Of a stretch of DNA of 51,412 nt, positions 1-7,980 are shown piece after piece. The position numbers and the translations under genes were made by a program. Within the stretch, counting starts at the first letter, position 1. The number at the start of each line of letters is the position of its first letter. The notes below the pieces were generated by a model. It was not told the origin of the DNA and searched no databases. It saw only the letters and a list, made by a program, of their open reading frames with translations. This DNA is from Beijerinckiaceae bacterium (GTDB lineage: Bacteria > Bacteroidota > Bacteroidia > Chitinophagales > Chitinophagaceae), in the NCBI GenBank assembly GCA_903970475.1, contig CAJCIQ010000019.1, positions 1 through 51,412 of the forward strand. The letters are read 5' to 3'.

Positions 1-165
1 GCCGCTATAGCCAAGGAAAATGACCTACTCGGCCAGGGAGTTACTATCATCATCGGCCCTGACAAAATTGGCAAAAAAAGTATACAATCCCTTTATCAGG
101 TGCCTGTCGCCATAGGCATCACAATATCCCAATCCAATGCAGGACAATTTTTCTTCGCCGCTTGA
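1..165 (+). CDS. 3' end of an unidentified gene (partial)
   Basis: A frame open from the first base runs 54 codons to TGA at 163-165. The encoded tail is hydrophobic and beta-like, with segments such as GVTIIIGPDK and YQVPVAIGITIS, and ends in FFFAA. I do not recognise the family. It is convergent with the phosphoesterase gene that ends 51 bases downstream, so a gene end here is plausible, but a fragment this short could be a chance open frame. Confidence 0.4.
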   Translation, partial: AAIAKENDLLGQGVTIIIGPDKIGKKSIQSLYQVPVAIGITISQSNAGQFFFAA

Positions 166-216
166 AGGATATTTTTAAAGGCCAGTTCAGGATTTGCTTG
201 CAGACTGCATAATCAA

Positions 217-1548
217 CTATTTATCCTGACCTCTGATATAAAGCGTCACCTGGGAATCATTCGAGATCCCGTAAGAAGGACCATTATTCGTCGAATAGAT
301 CCTATCCAGAAAGACCGACAGCCGGCTCCTCCCGGTACTCTTGTCCTCGTTAAAGATTTGCTGAAGACGACCCAGGATAGAAAGGCCGCCGGTGTTTTCA
401 AACGTCTGATTAAAGGAATACGTCGAATCGAACTGGATCACCGGATCCGACTTTCGATGATAGTAAGTAGTGAAGTTGGTGAGAGCAAACTTTTGATTAG
501 GATCGAACTCGATGACCTTGAACGATGAATTATTGCCATGGTCGGCGCTGATGGCCGGAACGGAGATATAAGGCATGATCGGCGGATTATTTTGTACCTG
601 CACGATTCGAATACCATCGAGATGCGTATGGCCCCCGATAAGGCCGATGATATTGGACTTATAAGTGTCAATGAGGGCGACAAAGAAGTCTTCGACCTTA
701 ATTGATCCACCTCCGTGGCTGTAATATTTCAGCGTGCTGTCCCACATTAATTTGCCGCCATAGTTTAAGCTATTGGCTCCTGTATAGCCATCCCTGCCGG
801 GGGGAATATGCATGGCGATCAACACCTGCTTACCGGCGCCTTGGGCTAAGGATAGTTGAAGAAAAAGCCAGTCTATCTCCTTATTGACGTCCTGTTGCCG
901 CTGTTCGGGATGTTCGTTGCTGTAGTTGTAATACATGCCAACACTGTCGGTACTTTGTGGGCTGAACATGACCGTATTCAGGGCAATGACCTCCAGCGGA
1001 ACGTCCTTACCCAGCGGGTAGGCGACGTAACAGCCCAACTGCAACAACGATTGGTCGCCCATATAAGGATCCTGTTGATGTGCGATTAGCTTATTGCCGG
1101 GGATGACAGGCCAGCGGGCGGCACCGGTATTGTCTTCTTTGAACAGGACGGTATCGAATACATGATAGTCGCCGGTGTGGGAGTCGTTGTTCCCCGGAAG
1201 GTATAGCAGGGGAATATTGGCTTTTTCGGCAATGCCGCGGAGACCTTTTAGGGCGAGCCCTGCTTCATTCATGGCATTGGCGACTTGCGCCGATGAGCGT
1301 GGGTCTGAATGGACGGGAAGGTCACCGAGATAGAGGATGAAAGAGGGTTTGGTGCCGCCATTTTTTCCTTGCGCGATCTGGGTGATGGTACTTGCTGCGG
1401 TTTCCCAGGTGGCTGTGTTGCTGGGATCAAGATGAATGTCCGAAATGGCAATAAAAGAGGGGGCGTTGCCCGGGGCGGCTGAGGTCTGTGCTTCCAGTTG
1501 GTTTAGGGAAACGAAATAAAATAGAATAAGGATTCCGAATGTTCTCAT
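217..1548 (-). CDS. secreted metallophosphoesterase (acid sphingomyelinase-like)
   Basis: 443 residues beginning with a Sec signal peptide (hydrophobic residues 5-20, cleavage near LEAQ). Calcineurin-like phosphoesterase motifs follow in order: SDIHLD for the first metal pair, GDLPVHSD, GNNDSH, MHIPPG and GHTHLDG. This is the di-metal site of the superfamily. The ALNT and MHIPPG context resembles secreted acid sphingomyelinase-like phosphodiesterases (SMPDL3 type), so a phosphodiester substrate outside the cytoplasm is likely; the exact substrate is inferred. The ATG at 1546-1548 gives the signal peptide directly, so this start is preferred. No operon partner is apparent; the next gene is divergent. 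Confidence 0.85.
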   Translation of the reverse strand: MRTFGILILFYFVSLNQLEAQTSAAPGNAPSFIAISDIHLDPSNTATWETAASTITQIAQGKNGGTKPSFILYLGDLPVHSDPRSSAQVANAMNEAGLALKGLRGIAEKANIPLLYLPGNNDSHTGDYHVFDTVLFKEDNTGAARWPVIPGNKLIAHQQDPYMGDQSLLQLGCYVAYPLGKDVPLEVIALNTVMFSPQSTDSVGMYYNYSNEHPEQRQQDVNKEIDWLFLQLSLAQGAGKQVLIAMHIPPGRDGYTGANSLNYGGKLMWDSTLKYYSHGGGSIKVEDFFVALIDTYKSNIIGLIGGHTHLDGIRIVQVQNNPPIMPYISVPAISADHGNNSSFKVIEFDPNQKFALTNFTTYYHRKSDPVIQFDSTYSFNQTFENTGGLSILGRLQQIFNEDKSTGRSRLSVFLDRIYSTNNGPSYGISNDSQVTLYIRGQDK

Positions 1549-1726
1549 GGGTTAGTTTTTCGAAAGATAATAGATCAATGATGAATTTCAGTTCCGTTAA
1601 ACGCTACAGGAATAAATTGGTTCAAAAAGGGTTAAAATACCTGGAGGAGGTTATGAATAATTATGCAATTGACCCTGCTGACCTATACCAGGAAGCGTGT
1701 ACATTTGAACAAGTTGATACTGGACA

Positions 1727-2314
1727 ATGGACAAAACCGGTTGCACGAATATAAAAGCGGCGCTTGATCAATTTCTTCGGCTGGAAGAAGCGGAATGGTC
1801 TGAATTTGCAGGAACCCTCCTACTCAAGAAAATCAAAAAAGGCGACTTCCTTACCAGCCAGGGACAGGTGGAAAACTTTATTTACTTTCTTAATGAAGGT
1901 GCGACCCGTAATTATTTCATCAGGGACGGCAAGGATTTTACCATCGATTTTCATTTTGCAGGTGACTTTGTAACGGGGTATTACTCCTTGATCACCAGAG
2001 AACCCAGCGAGATGTTTATTGAAGCGCTATTGGATATAGAAGCGGTTGCCATTTCCTATCCTTCTTTGAATGCGTTTTATACTAAGCACCATAATGGGGA
2101 TAAATTAGGAAGGTTGATTGCTGAATATCAATATGTTAAGCGGATAAGAAAAGAAATGGAACTACTTTCCCAAACGGCTGAACAAAGATATGTGACCTTG
2201 ATGCAAAGGAACCCTGCCTTGATTCGGGATGTTTCCGTTAAACACTTATCCTCTTATCTGGGGATTCACCCGGAAAGTTTGAGCCGGATAAGGAAGCTTT
2301 ACAACCGAAACTAA
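1727..2314 (+). CDS. Crp/Fnr-family transcriptional regulator
   Basis: 195 residues. The N-terminal half is a cyclic-nucleotide-binding-like beta roll (GDFLTSQGQVENFIYFLNEG, residues ~38-57). A long helix follows, then a C-terminal winged helix-turn-helix containing VSVKHLSSYLGIHPESLSRI. This is the short Bacteroidota Crp type, which often lacks clear cAMP-contact residues, so the ligand is unknown. The upstream ribosome-binding site is weak; the start chosen is the only ATG before the conserved fold. The DoxX-like gene follows in the same direction after about 60 bases and may be its target or partner. Confidence 0.85.
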   Translation: MDKTGCTNIKAALDQFLRLEEAEWSEFAGTLLLKKIKKGDFLTSQGQVENFIYFLNEGATRNYFIRDGKDFTIDFHFAGDFVTGYYSLITREPSEMFIEALLDIEAVAISYPSLNAFYTKHHNGDKLGRLIAEYQYVKRIRKEMELLSQTAEQRYVTLMQRNPALIRDVSVKHLSSYLGIHPESLSRIRKLYNRN

Positions 2315-2375
2315 CATAGGTCATTTTACCGCCCGGCTGCATTGTTGACTTTTGCGGTATAAACTAAAAGCAGCA

Positions 2376-2825
2376 ATGAAAGTTCTATTTGTCTTATTAG
2401 CCGTTTTCGGGGTTTTTATTTTGACATCAAAGCTCACTACCGGGGGATGGGATCCCACATTTGCAGGTAACCTGGCCATGTGTGTCATGTTGTGTTTTAC
2501 TGCCCTTGGGCACTTCCTTTTCACCGAAGGGATGGTCATGATGATTCCTCCGGTAATCCCCTACAGAACGCAATTGGTTTACCTCACCGGGTTGTTGGAA
2601 GTCTTACTGGGAATGGCTCTGTTGTTTCCCAATTCAAGAGTATATGCCGGCCTCGTATTGGTCGTGTTTTTCCTGGTATTGTTTCCAGCCAATGTTTATG
2701 CCGCCCAAAATCATATCGATATAGAAAAGGCGGATTTTAATGGCCCGGGCCTCCCTTATTTATGGATCAGAATACCTATGCAATTGTTGTTTATAGGTTG
2801 GGTTCTGTATTTCTCTATCCAGTAA
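2376..2825 (+). CDS. DoxX-like four-helix membrane protein
   Basis: 149 residues from ATG at 2376, with four hydrophobic segments near residues 3-18, 32-52, 70-92 and 95-107, plus a last helix at the C-terminus. The pattern, with a conserved Gly/Leu-rich second half (LLEVLLGMALLFP), fits the DoxX/DoxX-like superfamily. The role of these proteins in Bacteroidota is poorly defined; proposals include redox or quinone-linked membrane functions. A TTG at 2352 would add eight residues but lies far from a ribosome-binding site. Same strand as the preceding Crp-type regulator. Confidence 0.7.
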   Translation: MKVLFVLLAVFGVFILTSKLTTGGWDPTFAGNLAMCVMLCFTALGHFLFTEGMVMMIPPVIPYRTQLVYLTGLLEVLLGMALLFPNSRVYAGLVLVVFFLVLFPANVYAAQNHIDIEKADFNGPGLPYLWIRIPMQLLFIGWVLYFSIQ

Positions 2826-2951
2826 AATCGATTTTATGCATATCTGGAAGGTAATCATATTGTTGAGCTGGCAACTAACGGCAATAAGAGGCCATCACCG
2901 TGGTGATTTTGCTACAGTGGATGGTGTTTGGGTGATCTGAAAAGGTCGGGT

Positions 2952-3128
2952 TTAGCTTTTTCCCGTCGTTTTCGTAATGATAAAAATGATGATCCCCAGG
3001 ACGACTATGACGGCCAGCACACCCACCCAAACGCCGGCTTTGAAGATGCCTCCCACTACGGCGCAGGATTGAAACGAGCAAAGGACCATCAAAAGGAATG
3101 CGTGGACGAAACGAGATTTTGTGTTCAT
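2952..3128 (-). CDS. small membrane lipoprotein-like protein (58 aa)
   Basis: ATG at 3126-3128 and TAA at 2952-2954 give 58 residues. The N-terminus has a signal-like hydrophobic stretch (HAFLLMVLCSFQSC) with Cys22 as a possible lipobox cysteine. CAVVGGIFKAG follows, then a single transmembrane helix (VWVGVLAVIVVLGIIIFII) and the tail TKTTGKS. This resembles a recurrent family of tiny Bacteroidota proteins with a CAVVGGIFKAG-type motif, sometimes misannotated as phosphatidate cytidylyltransferase. The function is unknown. The gene is easily missed because it is under 60 codons. Confidence 0.65.
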   Translation of the reverse strand: MNTKSRFVHAFLLMVLCSFQSCAVVGGIFKAGVWVGVLAVIVVLGIIIFIITKTTGKS

Positions 3129-3219
3129 ATACGGCTGATTTCAAAGGAGAAGTGCAAGTTTTGTGCCTGGCTCCCGCAGGTCGGCCAAACTGGAATTTCA
3201 AACAAAAATTAGTGAAATT

Positions 3220-3430
3220 ATGCAAATCAGCAGCAAAAGGTGGACTGGTATTTGCCCCTGATTACCGGTCTTATTTTCATGGCTGCCGGCATATACCTAT
3301 TCACCGTTCCGCTGGCAACGTATCTGACCTTGACTATCCTGTTCAGCATTTCCTTTATCAGTCTGGGGGTGGCCGAAATTGTTTTTTCTATCCAATACCA
3401 CAAATCCCTTTACCCTGGAGTCAGCATTGA
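3220..3430 (+). pseudogene. HdeD-like (DUF308) membrane protein remnant
   Basis: From GTG at 3240 the frame encodes DWYLPLITGLIFMAAGIYLF followed by a second hydrophobic helix ending in AEIVFSIQYHKS. This matches the first repeat of HdeD-like proteins, normally about 180 residues with three such repeats. Only about 60 residues remain before similarity stops near 3425. The likely original ATG at 3220 (MQISSKRW) is in a different frame, implying an indel near 3240. I read it as a decayed N-terminal fragment. The open frame continues to 3560, but only through the unrelated repeat element. Confidence 0.5.
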
Positions 3431-3445
3431 GTCGAGAAATAAAAA

Positions 3446-3498
3446 GGCCCCTGTAGACACGGGGGCCGTTTCACCAAAACTAACTGCTTATGAGAAAA
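3446..3498. repeat. hairpin-plus-conserved-tail element, copy 1
   Basis: A 22-base hairpin (GGCCCC stem, 3446-3467) is followed by a segment of which 37 bases (3462-3498) are identical to a second copy at 28272-28308. The segment includes GTTTCACCAAAACTAACT and ends at ATGAGAAAA (ATG at 3490). Read on the minus strand, the hairpin is followed by TTTTTATTT, as in an intrinsic terminator, and the box TAGCTTTG lies upstream. Read on the plus strand it looks like a gene leader ending at a start codon. Which strand is transcribed is unresolved. Confidence 0.6.
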
Positions 3499-3605
3499 AT
3501 TTATTGCTTGCTTACTATTGCAACACAAAGCTACTCCAAGGTCTGTTAAGGAGTACATAAAGAGAAGGGATGTGCCTGGTTTTAACATAATGATAGGTTA
3601 CCCCG

Positions 3606-4202
3606 CTAATTTATTTGCTTAACTAAAGGAACTTGCAGGTTCGTAGGTCTGTTTTCAGGCTTGTTGAATGGTCTTCCGTCTACGTTTTTGCTTCCATTGA
3701 ACAACATGTTATGAGAGATGTAAATCAGATCATAATCTGTATATATGCCAGGATCGACTATGCCGAATGCTGGAAATGATTTTCCTTTGATATCCTGGCC
3801 CTTTTTAACTGACCAAGGATTCAAACCATCTACCGGTGCTTTGTTCAATGCATCGGCAATAGCCTGCGAAAGAGGAATGACCTCGTAGGACTCATCGGCT
3901 ACATAATCCACCTTTTGGGCGCCTTTTGCAATCGGATGATCTCCCTGCCATATCAGGTGGCCTTTGATGATAAATTTTATCAAGGGTATTTGGGCATTGG
4001 GATCTGCAAAGGTTGTAAAAACGCATGCCCATTGATCGTATGAAGAATACTGGAATTCCCTCAGGCAGTAGGTGGGCTGGATGCTGCCATCTGCGGATTT
4101 TATAATGCCGGGTCGAACCTCGGGCGTAATGCTTACCCATTTGCCACCCTGAATGAATTGCCTGATCTGATCGACTGTCTGGGGATCTTGAATAGCGGTC
4201 AT
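3606..4202 (-). CDS. APCDD1-like domain protein
   Basis: 198 residues from ATG at 4200-4202. GGKWVSITPEVRPG near residues 19-32 and the following YCLREFQYSS segment resemble the W-S-x-x-x-E-x-RPG then R-x-F pattern of APCDD1-type beta domains. This assignment rests on motif resemblance only. There is no signal peptide from this start; a longer frame to 4325 exists but its extension looks non-coding. It is divergent from the HxlR regulator (91-base gap), an arrangement typical of an HxlR protein controlling its neighbour. Confidence 0.6.
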   Translation of the reverse strand: MTAIQDPQTVDQIRQFIQGGKWVSITPEVRPGIIKSADGSIQPTYCLREFQYSSYDQWACVFTTFADPNAQIPLIKFIIKGHLIWQGDHPIAKGAQKVDYVADESYEVIPLSQAIADALNKAPVDGLNPWSVKKGQDIKGKSFPAFGIVDPGIYTDYDLIYISHNMLFNGSKNVDGRPFNKPENRPTNLQVPLVKQIN

Positions 4203-4293
4203 AGTTAATGTTTTTAGACTAATTGAAGGTATTACCTTTGGCAAAGAACGACATCCTTTCCAGCTAAAGTGTATAGTACAATATTTTGGACCA

Positions 4294-4635
4294 ATGCCTA
4301 ATACAAGAAAAAATAAAGACTTCAACCCCTATGGTTGTCCCGTCACTCACTGCATGAACAAGATCGGCGGCAAATGGAAAATCCTCATCCTCTATGCGAT
4401 CTATAAAAATTGTGACCGGCTCAGTAAACTGCAAAAGGCATTGCCTGTGATCAGCAAACAAATGTTGATCAATCAACTTAGGGAACTGGAAGAAGACCAT
4501 CTTCTGGAAAGGATTGTTTATGAAGAGAGCCGCCTTAGGGTAGAATATAAGCTAACTCCATTGGGTCTCACCTTAATGCCCATCATTAAGGTCATGAACG
4601 ATTGGGGCGCCATAGACATGAAAAAGCCTGAATAG
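4294..4635 (+). CDS. HxlR-family transcriptional regulator
   Basis: 113 residues, the usual HxlR length. Diagnostic features are NPYGCPVTHCMNKIGGKWKI near the N-terminus (conserved Cys before the helix and the GGKWK motif), the winged-helix core LPVISKQMLINQLRELEEDH, and a wing ending VEYKLTPLG. HxlR proteins commonly sense electrophiles or oxidants through the N-terminal cysteine and regulate a divergent gene, here the APCDD1-like protein. The target is inferred from orientation. Confidence 0.9.
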   Translation: MPNTRKNKDFNPYGCPVTHCMNKIGGKWKILILYAIYKNCDRLSKLQKALPVISKQMLINQLRELEEDHLLERIVYEESRLRVEYKLTPLGLTLMPIIKVMNDWGAIDMKKPE

Positions 4636-4643
4636 TGAGCCAT

Positions 4644-4928
4644 TTAAGTTTCGTTCCATTTCTTTCCAAAGCAATGCATCGCCTCAAATATTTTGGGTAA
4701 TCGCTCGAAGAACAGGGATAGCTCATAGCGGGTTATCTCAAGACCTAACCTTTCATCATCCATTTCCATAGCCGTAAAAAGCAAAAGATCGTATAGTCGC
4801 CTCAGGCTTTCCATGTCAAAGCAGCTAAGGAAATCCTCGATGACTTTTGAGGGTGAGGCTATTTCTTCCAAATTTAGCAGTAAGGGCTGGTTAGGGGCAA
4901 TCAAGTCCCTGTTGGGTTGCGAAGCCAT
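4644..4928 (-). CDS. hypothetical protein (94 aa)
   Basis: 94 residues, mostly helical and acidic in the middle (LRRLYDLLLFTAMEMDDERL), with no signal peptide or transmembrane segment. I do not recognise the family. The composition is protein-like and the gene is convergent with the HxlR regulator, ending 8 bases away. It might be a small cytoplasmic helical-bundle protein; no function is proposed. Confidence 0.5.
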   Translation of the reverse strand: MASQPNRDLIAPNQPLLLNLEEIASPSKVIEDFLSCFDMESLRRLYDLLLFTAMEMDDERLGLEITRYELSLFFERLPKIFEAMHCFGKKWNET

Positions 4929-5173
4929 TCAGTAAGTGTTTATGTTTTCAGGGACAAACTAATTCAACAACCGTACACGGAACAGAGAGCTATAGGTAAT
5001 ATTAATTAATTGATTATTAATAGATAATACATCGTTAGACCAAAAGTCGTAAATCAGGGTTTGTGTAGTTGAGTCCGGGCCCCATCCCTCAATAAGTTTT
5101 TCTTGTCGCGATTGGACCTCTGAGAACTTTCGATGGACTGTTATATGATTATCAGTATTGGAGAAAGTTAGAA

Positions 5174-5389
5174 ATGATTCAACCTTTTATAGCCAGGGTT
5201 TCATCATATGGTGTTTTAAGCAATATACTTAAAAGCGTTTTTGGATCAAAATGCTTAACTTATTACACCTTTGACCAACGAAAAGTTGATTTAATCATCC
5301 TGGATGAAGGTGAAACAACCACGACCTTGTCCAAAGCAATCGTTGTACAACAGGTCAGCTTTACTGAGCATCCACCACACCATTCTTAA
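5174..5389 (+). CDS. possible small protein (71 aa)
   Basis: ATG at 5174 is preceded at a good distance by GGAGAAAG, a convincing ribosome-binding site. The 71-residue product has no recognised domain and its last 29 bases overlap the convergent thioredoxin gene. It lies in an otherwise gene-free 432-base stretch (4929-5360) that is AT-rich near 5000-5030. It could be real or a remnant. Confidence 0.3.
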   Translation: MIQPFIARVSSYGVLSNILKSVFGSKCLTYYTFDQRKVDLIILDEGETTTTLSKAIVVQQVSFTEHPPHHS

Positions 5390-5966
5390 AAGCCTCACTG
5401 ACCTTTGCCAGTTGATCCTTAGTCATGGATGATGTCTGACTCAGACATTGAATAAAATAGGCAACCTCTTTATCATACATAGGACACCCTGCGTTGTCCC
5501 CACGAGGCTCGGCGCTGGGACCGGTAGGCTTTATCCTGGAATTGACCAGGGCCTTACCCTGACCGTCCAGAATGGCCCAGAAAGGAACCCCTTCGTTTTC
5601 ATCACCCCCAAATTCTTCGAGGTAGGTTTTCCAACCCTGATTTTCAAGATTTTTCTTGACGGGTTCTTCCTGCACGTCTACATGGCATATGACATAAGCA
5701 TCATGAAAGTACTTTTTTACATCACCCGAGTTTATTAGGGTATCCATCCGATGGCACCAATGACACCAGGAGGCGGTAAAGATGACTAAGACATTCTTAT
5801 GGGCTGCTTTTGCCTGGTCAATACCTTGTTGGATGACTTCTGCCGCCCTGGGAGTGGGACTTGGGGCCAAAGTCGATGGGCTGCCATTGGAGGCAACCTC
5901 ATTCTGAGCTAGTGCGGTTGCAGACAGGAACAGCACTACGGATAAGTTAAGGAAGAACTTTTTCAT
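5361..5966 (-). CDS. periplasmic thioredoxin-family protein with CHWC active site
   Basis: 201 residues from ATG at 5964-5966: a signal peptide (residues 1-20, ending ALAQ), a Pro/Ser-rich linker, then a thioredoxin fold with TASWCHWCHRM (Cys68, Cys71). GVPFWAILDGQGK supplies the cis-proline loop. The WCxWC context resembles DUF255/thioredoxin_7 proteins that handle periplasmic disulfides. An upstream extension to 6062 is open but lacks coding character. Tandem TACCTTTA boxes lie 20-45 bases upstream. Confidence 0.85.
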   Translation of the reverse strand: MKKFFLNLSVVLFLSATALAQNEVASNGSPSTLAPSPTPRAAEVIQQGIDQAKAAHKNVLVIFTASWCHWCHRMDTLINSGDVKKYFHDAYVICHVDVQEEPVKKNLENQGWKTYLEEFGGDENEGVPFWAILDGQGKALVNSRIKPTGPSAEPRGDNAGCPMYDKEVAYFIQCLSQTSSMTKDQLAKVSEAFKNGVVDAQ

Positions 5967-5985
5967 GGCTTCTGGGTTTACGTTG

Positions 5986-6011
5986 TAAAGGTAATAAACG
6001 TTATAAAGGTA
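5986..6011 (-). promoter_or_regulatory. tandem -7-like boxes upstream of the thioredoxin gene
   Basis: On the minus strand TACCTTTA occurs twice (6011-6004 and 5993-5986), each close to the Bacteroidota -7 consensus TAnnTTTG, within a short imperfect direct repeat (AACGTT..TACCTTTA). A clear -33 TTG is not seen, so this is a weak promoter call. Confidence 0.35.
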
Positions 6012-6121
6012 GATTTTATGGATGGCGGTTGGAAGTGTTTTGATTTTGAATCGGTTACGCAATAATTTGTAAAAACGCCGGAAGACGGTTTTCTTTGCAT
6101 GCTAAGTCTGAGCGCCGTACC

Positions 6122-6679
6122 ATGGAAATCACCTACTTTGATTCAATTCTAACGCATTATAGTAATCATTGGGAAATCGAGCCCAATTATTACCTCTGGG
6201 ACCAAGGTCCCTTTGAGCAACTTTCCCCGGAATTCCGGATACTGGAGTTTGCACCCGCTGGGAAGCGACGGGTATGGGCCTACGCTACTTGCGGCATGTC
6301 TAAACCCCAGGACGAGACGCCCGTGGAGCTGCACCTGTTTTCTTCTGAAAAAGATGCGGGACTCGTGGAATTGCTTACGGTGGCCGCTTATTTTCATAAG
6401 ACCCGGCATCGGTTGAACCTCTGGCATACGGTTAACTTCGGAAGGCCCTGGCGGTTAGACTCTTGCTGCGAACACGGATACATTTCGCTTCCTTACCTGG
6501 ATGGGCCTAAATTAGAAACCCTTCCTTTCCTGGAGGACATCATCAAGTTTTATTGGTTGATTCCTATCACCCAAGCCGAGGTAGACTTCAAAAAATCTGA
6601 AGGTATAGACAAGCTGGAGGCGTTATTCGAATCCTCCAGGTTTGATTACCTGGACCCATACCGCAAGAGTTTGATATAA
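6122..6679 (+). CDS. suppressor-of-fused (SUFU) domain protein
   Basis: 185 residues from ATG at 6122 (a TTG nine codons upstream is possible). The SUFU-family signature is spread over the protein: an early HYSNHW, then ILEFAPAGKRRVWAYATCGM, VELHLFSSEKD, the central LNLWHTVNFGRPW, and a late YWLIPITQAEVDFKKSEG. Bacterial SUFU proteins are frequently immunity proteins in polymorphic-toxin loci, but no toxin gene is visible nearby, so a stand-alone or orphan immunity role is only a possibility. Confidence 0.8.
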   Translation: MEITYFDSILTHYSNHWEIEPNYYLWDQGPFEQLSPEFRILEFAPAGKRRVWAYATCGMSKPQDETPVELHLFSSEKDAGLVELLTVAAYFHKTRHRLNLWHTVNFGRPWRLDSCCEHGYISLPYLDGPKLETLPFLEDIIKFYWLIPITQAEVDFKKSEGIDKLEALFESSRFDYLDPYRKSLI

Positions 6680-6776
6680 GGGCCACGCCACGGCCTCCTT
6701 CAATACCGTCCTTTTCAGCAGTAAATAATCCTGGATGGATTTTATGGAATATTCCATTTTTTGCATCTTATAGCGC

Positions 6777-7355
6777 ATGAAGTATGTGAAGAATGGATTG
6801 CTCGTGGGTTCAATGCTATGCCTGTGTACTTGCCAGCACCGGAGGCTGGTTTTGAAAATGAGGCGCTCAGACAGCGTGGTGTATAGGATAGAAACCACCG
6901 CTTTTATAAGATGGATCGTCAGCGATAAGGGGAATACCGCCAGTGGGATATACCTCTCCGACGAGGTGGTTCTGGATTCCAATCTCACCGGATGGGCTCG
7001 TAACATCCAGGATACCTTGTTTACCACTCAGGAAAGGCTCTTTATCCGCCAACAACTGCTGCATCCAAGATTTAGACAATGGACAGTCGATTTGGCGGGA
7101 CCGGTTAACCTCATTGAAGATAGCCTTATAAGTCGGCTATTCGAGGGGCAAGATGGATGGCTTGCCTACAGGAAGCGTTTCAAAACAGGATATTATTCAT
7201 TTGGCTATCCGGTCTTTCTCCGGAATTATACGTATTGCCTGTTTTATGCCTCCTATAAGGAGGATCATTTGTCCGGGTATGGAAGCCTGGCTTTATACAG
7301 GCGGGCAGGCCCTTATTGGGTGCTGGTGAAAGTTTTGGAAGATTGGGTAGCTTAG
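6777..7355 (+). CDS. putative lipoprotein, unknown function
   Basis: 192 residues. The N-terminus has a short hydrophobic segment and the cysteine-rich stretch MLCLCTCQHRR, consistent with a lipobox around Cys17-19. The remainder is rich in Tyr and aromatic pairs (FKTGYYSFGYPVFLRNYTY) and looks beta-rich, but no family is recognised. It is 97 bases downstream of the SUFU gene on the same strand and 46 bases upstream of another lipoprotein gene; an operon is possible but not shown. Confidence 0.6.
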   Translation: MKYVKNGLLVGSMLCLCTCQHRRLVLKMRRSDSVVYRIETTAFIRWIVSDKGNTASGIYLSDEVVLDSNLTGWARNIQDTLFTTQERLFIRQQLLHPRFRQWTVDLAGPVNLIEDSLISRLFEGQDGWLAYRKRFKTGYYSFGYPVFLRNYTYCLFYASYKEDHLSGYGSLALYRRAGPYWVLVKVLEDWVA

Positions 7356-7401
7356 ATAGGTTAAATATTAACTATATTGTTATTCATTCAAAACTGCTTA
7401 C

Positions 7402-7887
7402 ATGAAACGCAACCTTCAACTCACAGGGCTTATTTTCGCTGTCCTGCTCACCCTTGCTACCGGATGTAAAAAAAGTTCTTCTTCCAGCAACAGTAATACC
7501 AGTCCTTACTTCAAAGGCTCTGTAGGTGGCGCTACTTTCACCGCCGATACGGTAGCCGCAGGGCATTTTTCAAATGGGGATTATTACGAAGTCGTGGGAT
7601 TCCAGAAAGTAAACGGAGACTCCTTAATATTGGCGGTTGCGTGGCCGGATACGGTCCAGGTGGGCAAGCCCTACACCTTTGTCACTGCTGAAGTAGGGTA
7701 TACCAATCCCTCCGATAATTATTTGGGGGAGGCTGGTGTGGGTCACGGCACGTTCACTTTGTCCCTTTTGGATACCACCAACAAAAGACTGGTGGGTAGT
7801 TTTAGCGGAATCCTCTATGATTATTTTGATATAGACAGTATTACGGTGACCAATGCCCGGTTTAACGCGAATTTCCTGAATTATTAA
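7402..7887 (+). CDS. lipoprotein, beta-rich, unknown function
   Basis: 161 residues with a clear lipoprotein signal (LLTLATGCKK, Cys22) followed by a Ser/Asn linker. The mature part begins FKGSVGGATFTADT and ends in VTNARFNANFLNY, as in small Bacteroidota beta-sandwich lipoproteins resembling DUF6252-like families. Export to the outer membrane is likely; the role is unknown. A small inverted repeat (CCATT..AATGG, 7901-7915) lies just downstream but lacks a T-run. Confidence 0.7.
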   Translation: MKRNLQLTGLIFAVLLTLATGCKKSSSSSNSNTSPYFKGSVGGATFTADTVAAGHFSNGDYYEVVGFQKVNGDSLILAVAWPDTVQVGKPYTFVTAEVGYTNPSDNYLGEAGVGHGTFTLSLLDTTNKRLVGSFSGILYDYFDIDSITVTNARFNANFLNY

Positions 7888-7980
7888 AAACCCTCATATT
7901 CCATTCCTGGAATGGGTGTCCTTTCCCTCAAATTCGTCCCAAGCGCATCTGCCTAATGACCGGGATGACTAGCCTTTTGT

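Noticed and set aside
1539..1754. 71-codon frame overlapping the phosphoesterase start and the Crp gene start
   Set aside because: Overlaps genes at both ends, lacks a ribosome-binding site and a recognisable product; likely chance.
2875..3225. Longer minus-strand frame over the 58-residue gene
   Set aside because: Its frame differs from the conserved-looking small protein and its composition (His/Arg-rich, no pattern) is that of a shadow frame.
3606..3610. Extending the APCDD1-like gene to a start at 4325
   Set aside because: The extra 41 residues cover the divergent promoter of the HxlR gene and have no coding character.
7901..7915. Palindrome CCATTCCTGGAATGG as a terminator
   Set aside because: No T-run on either side and realistic stem of only five pairs.
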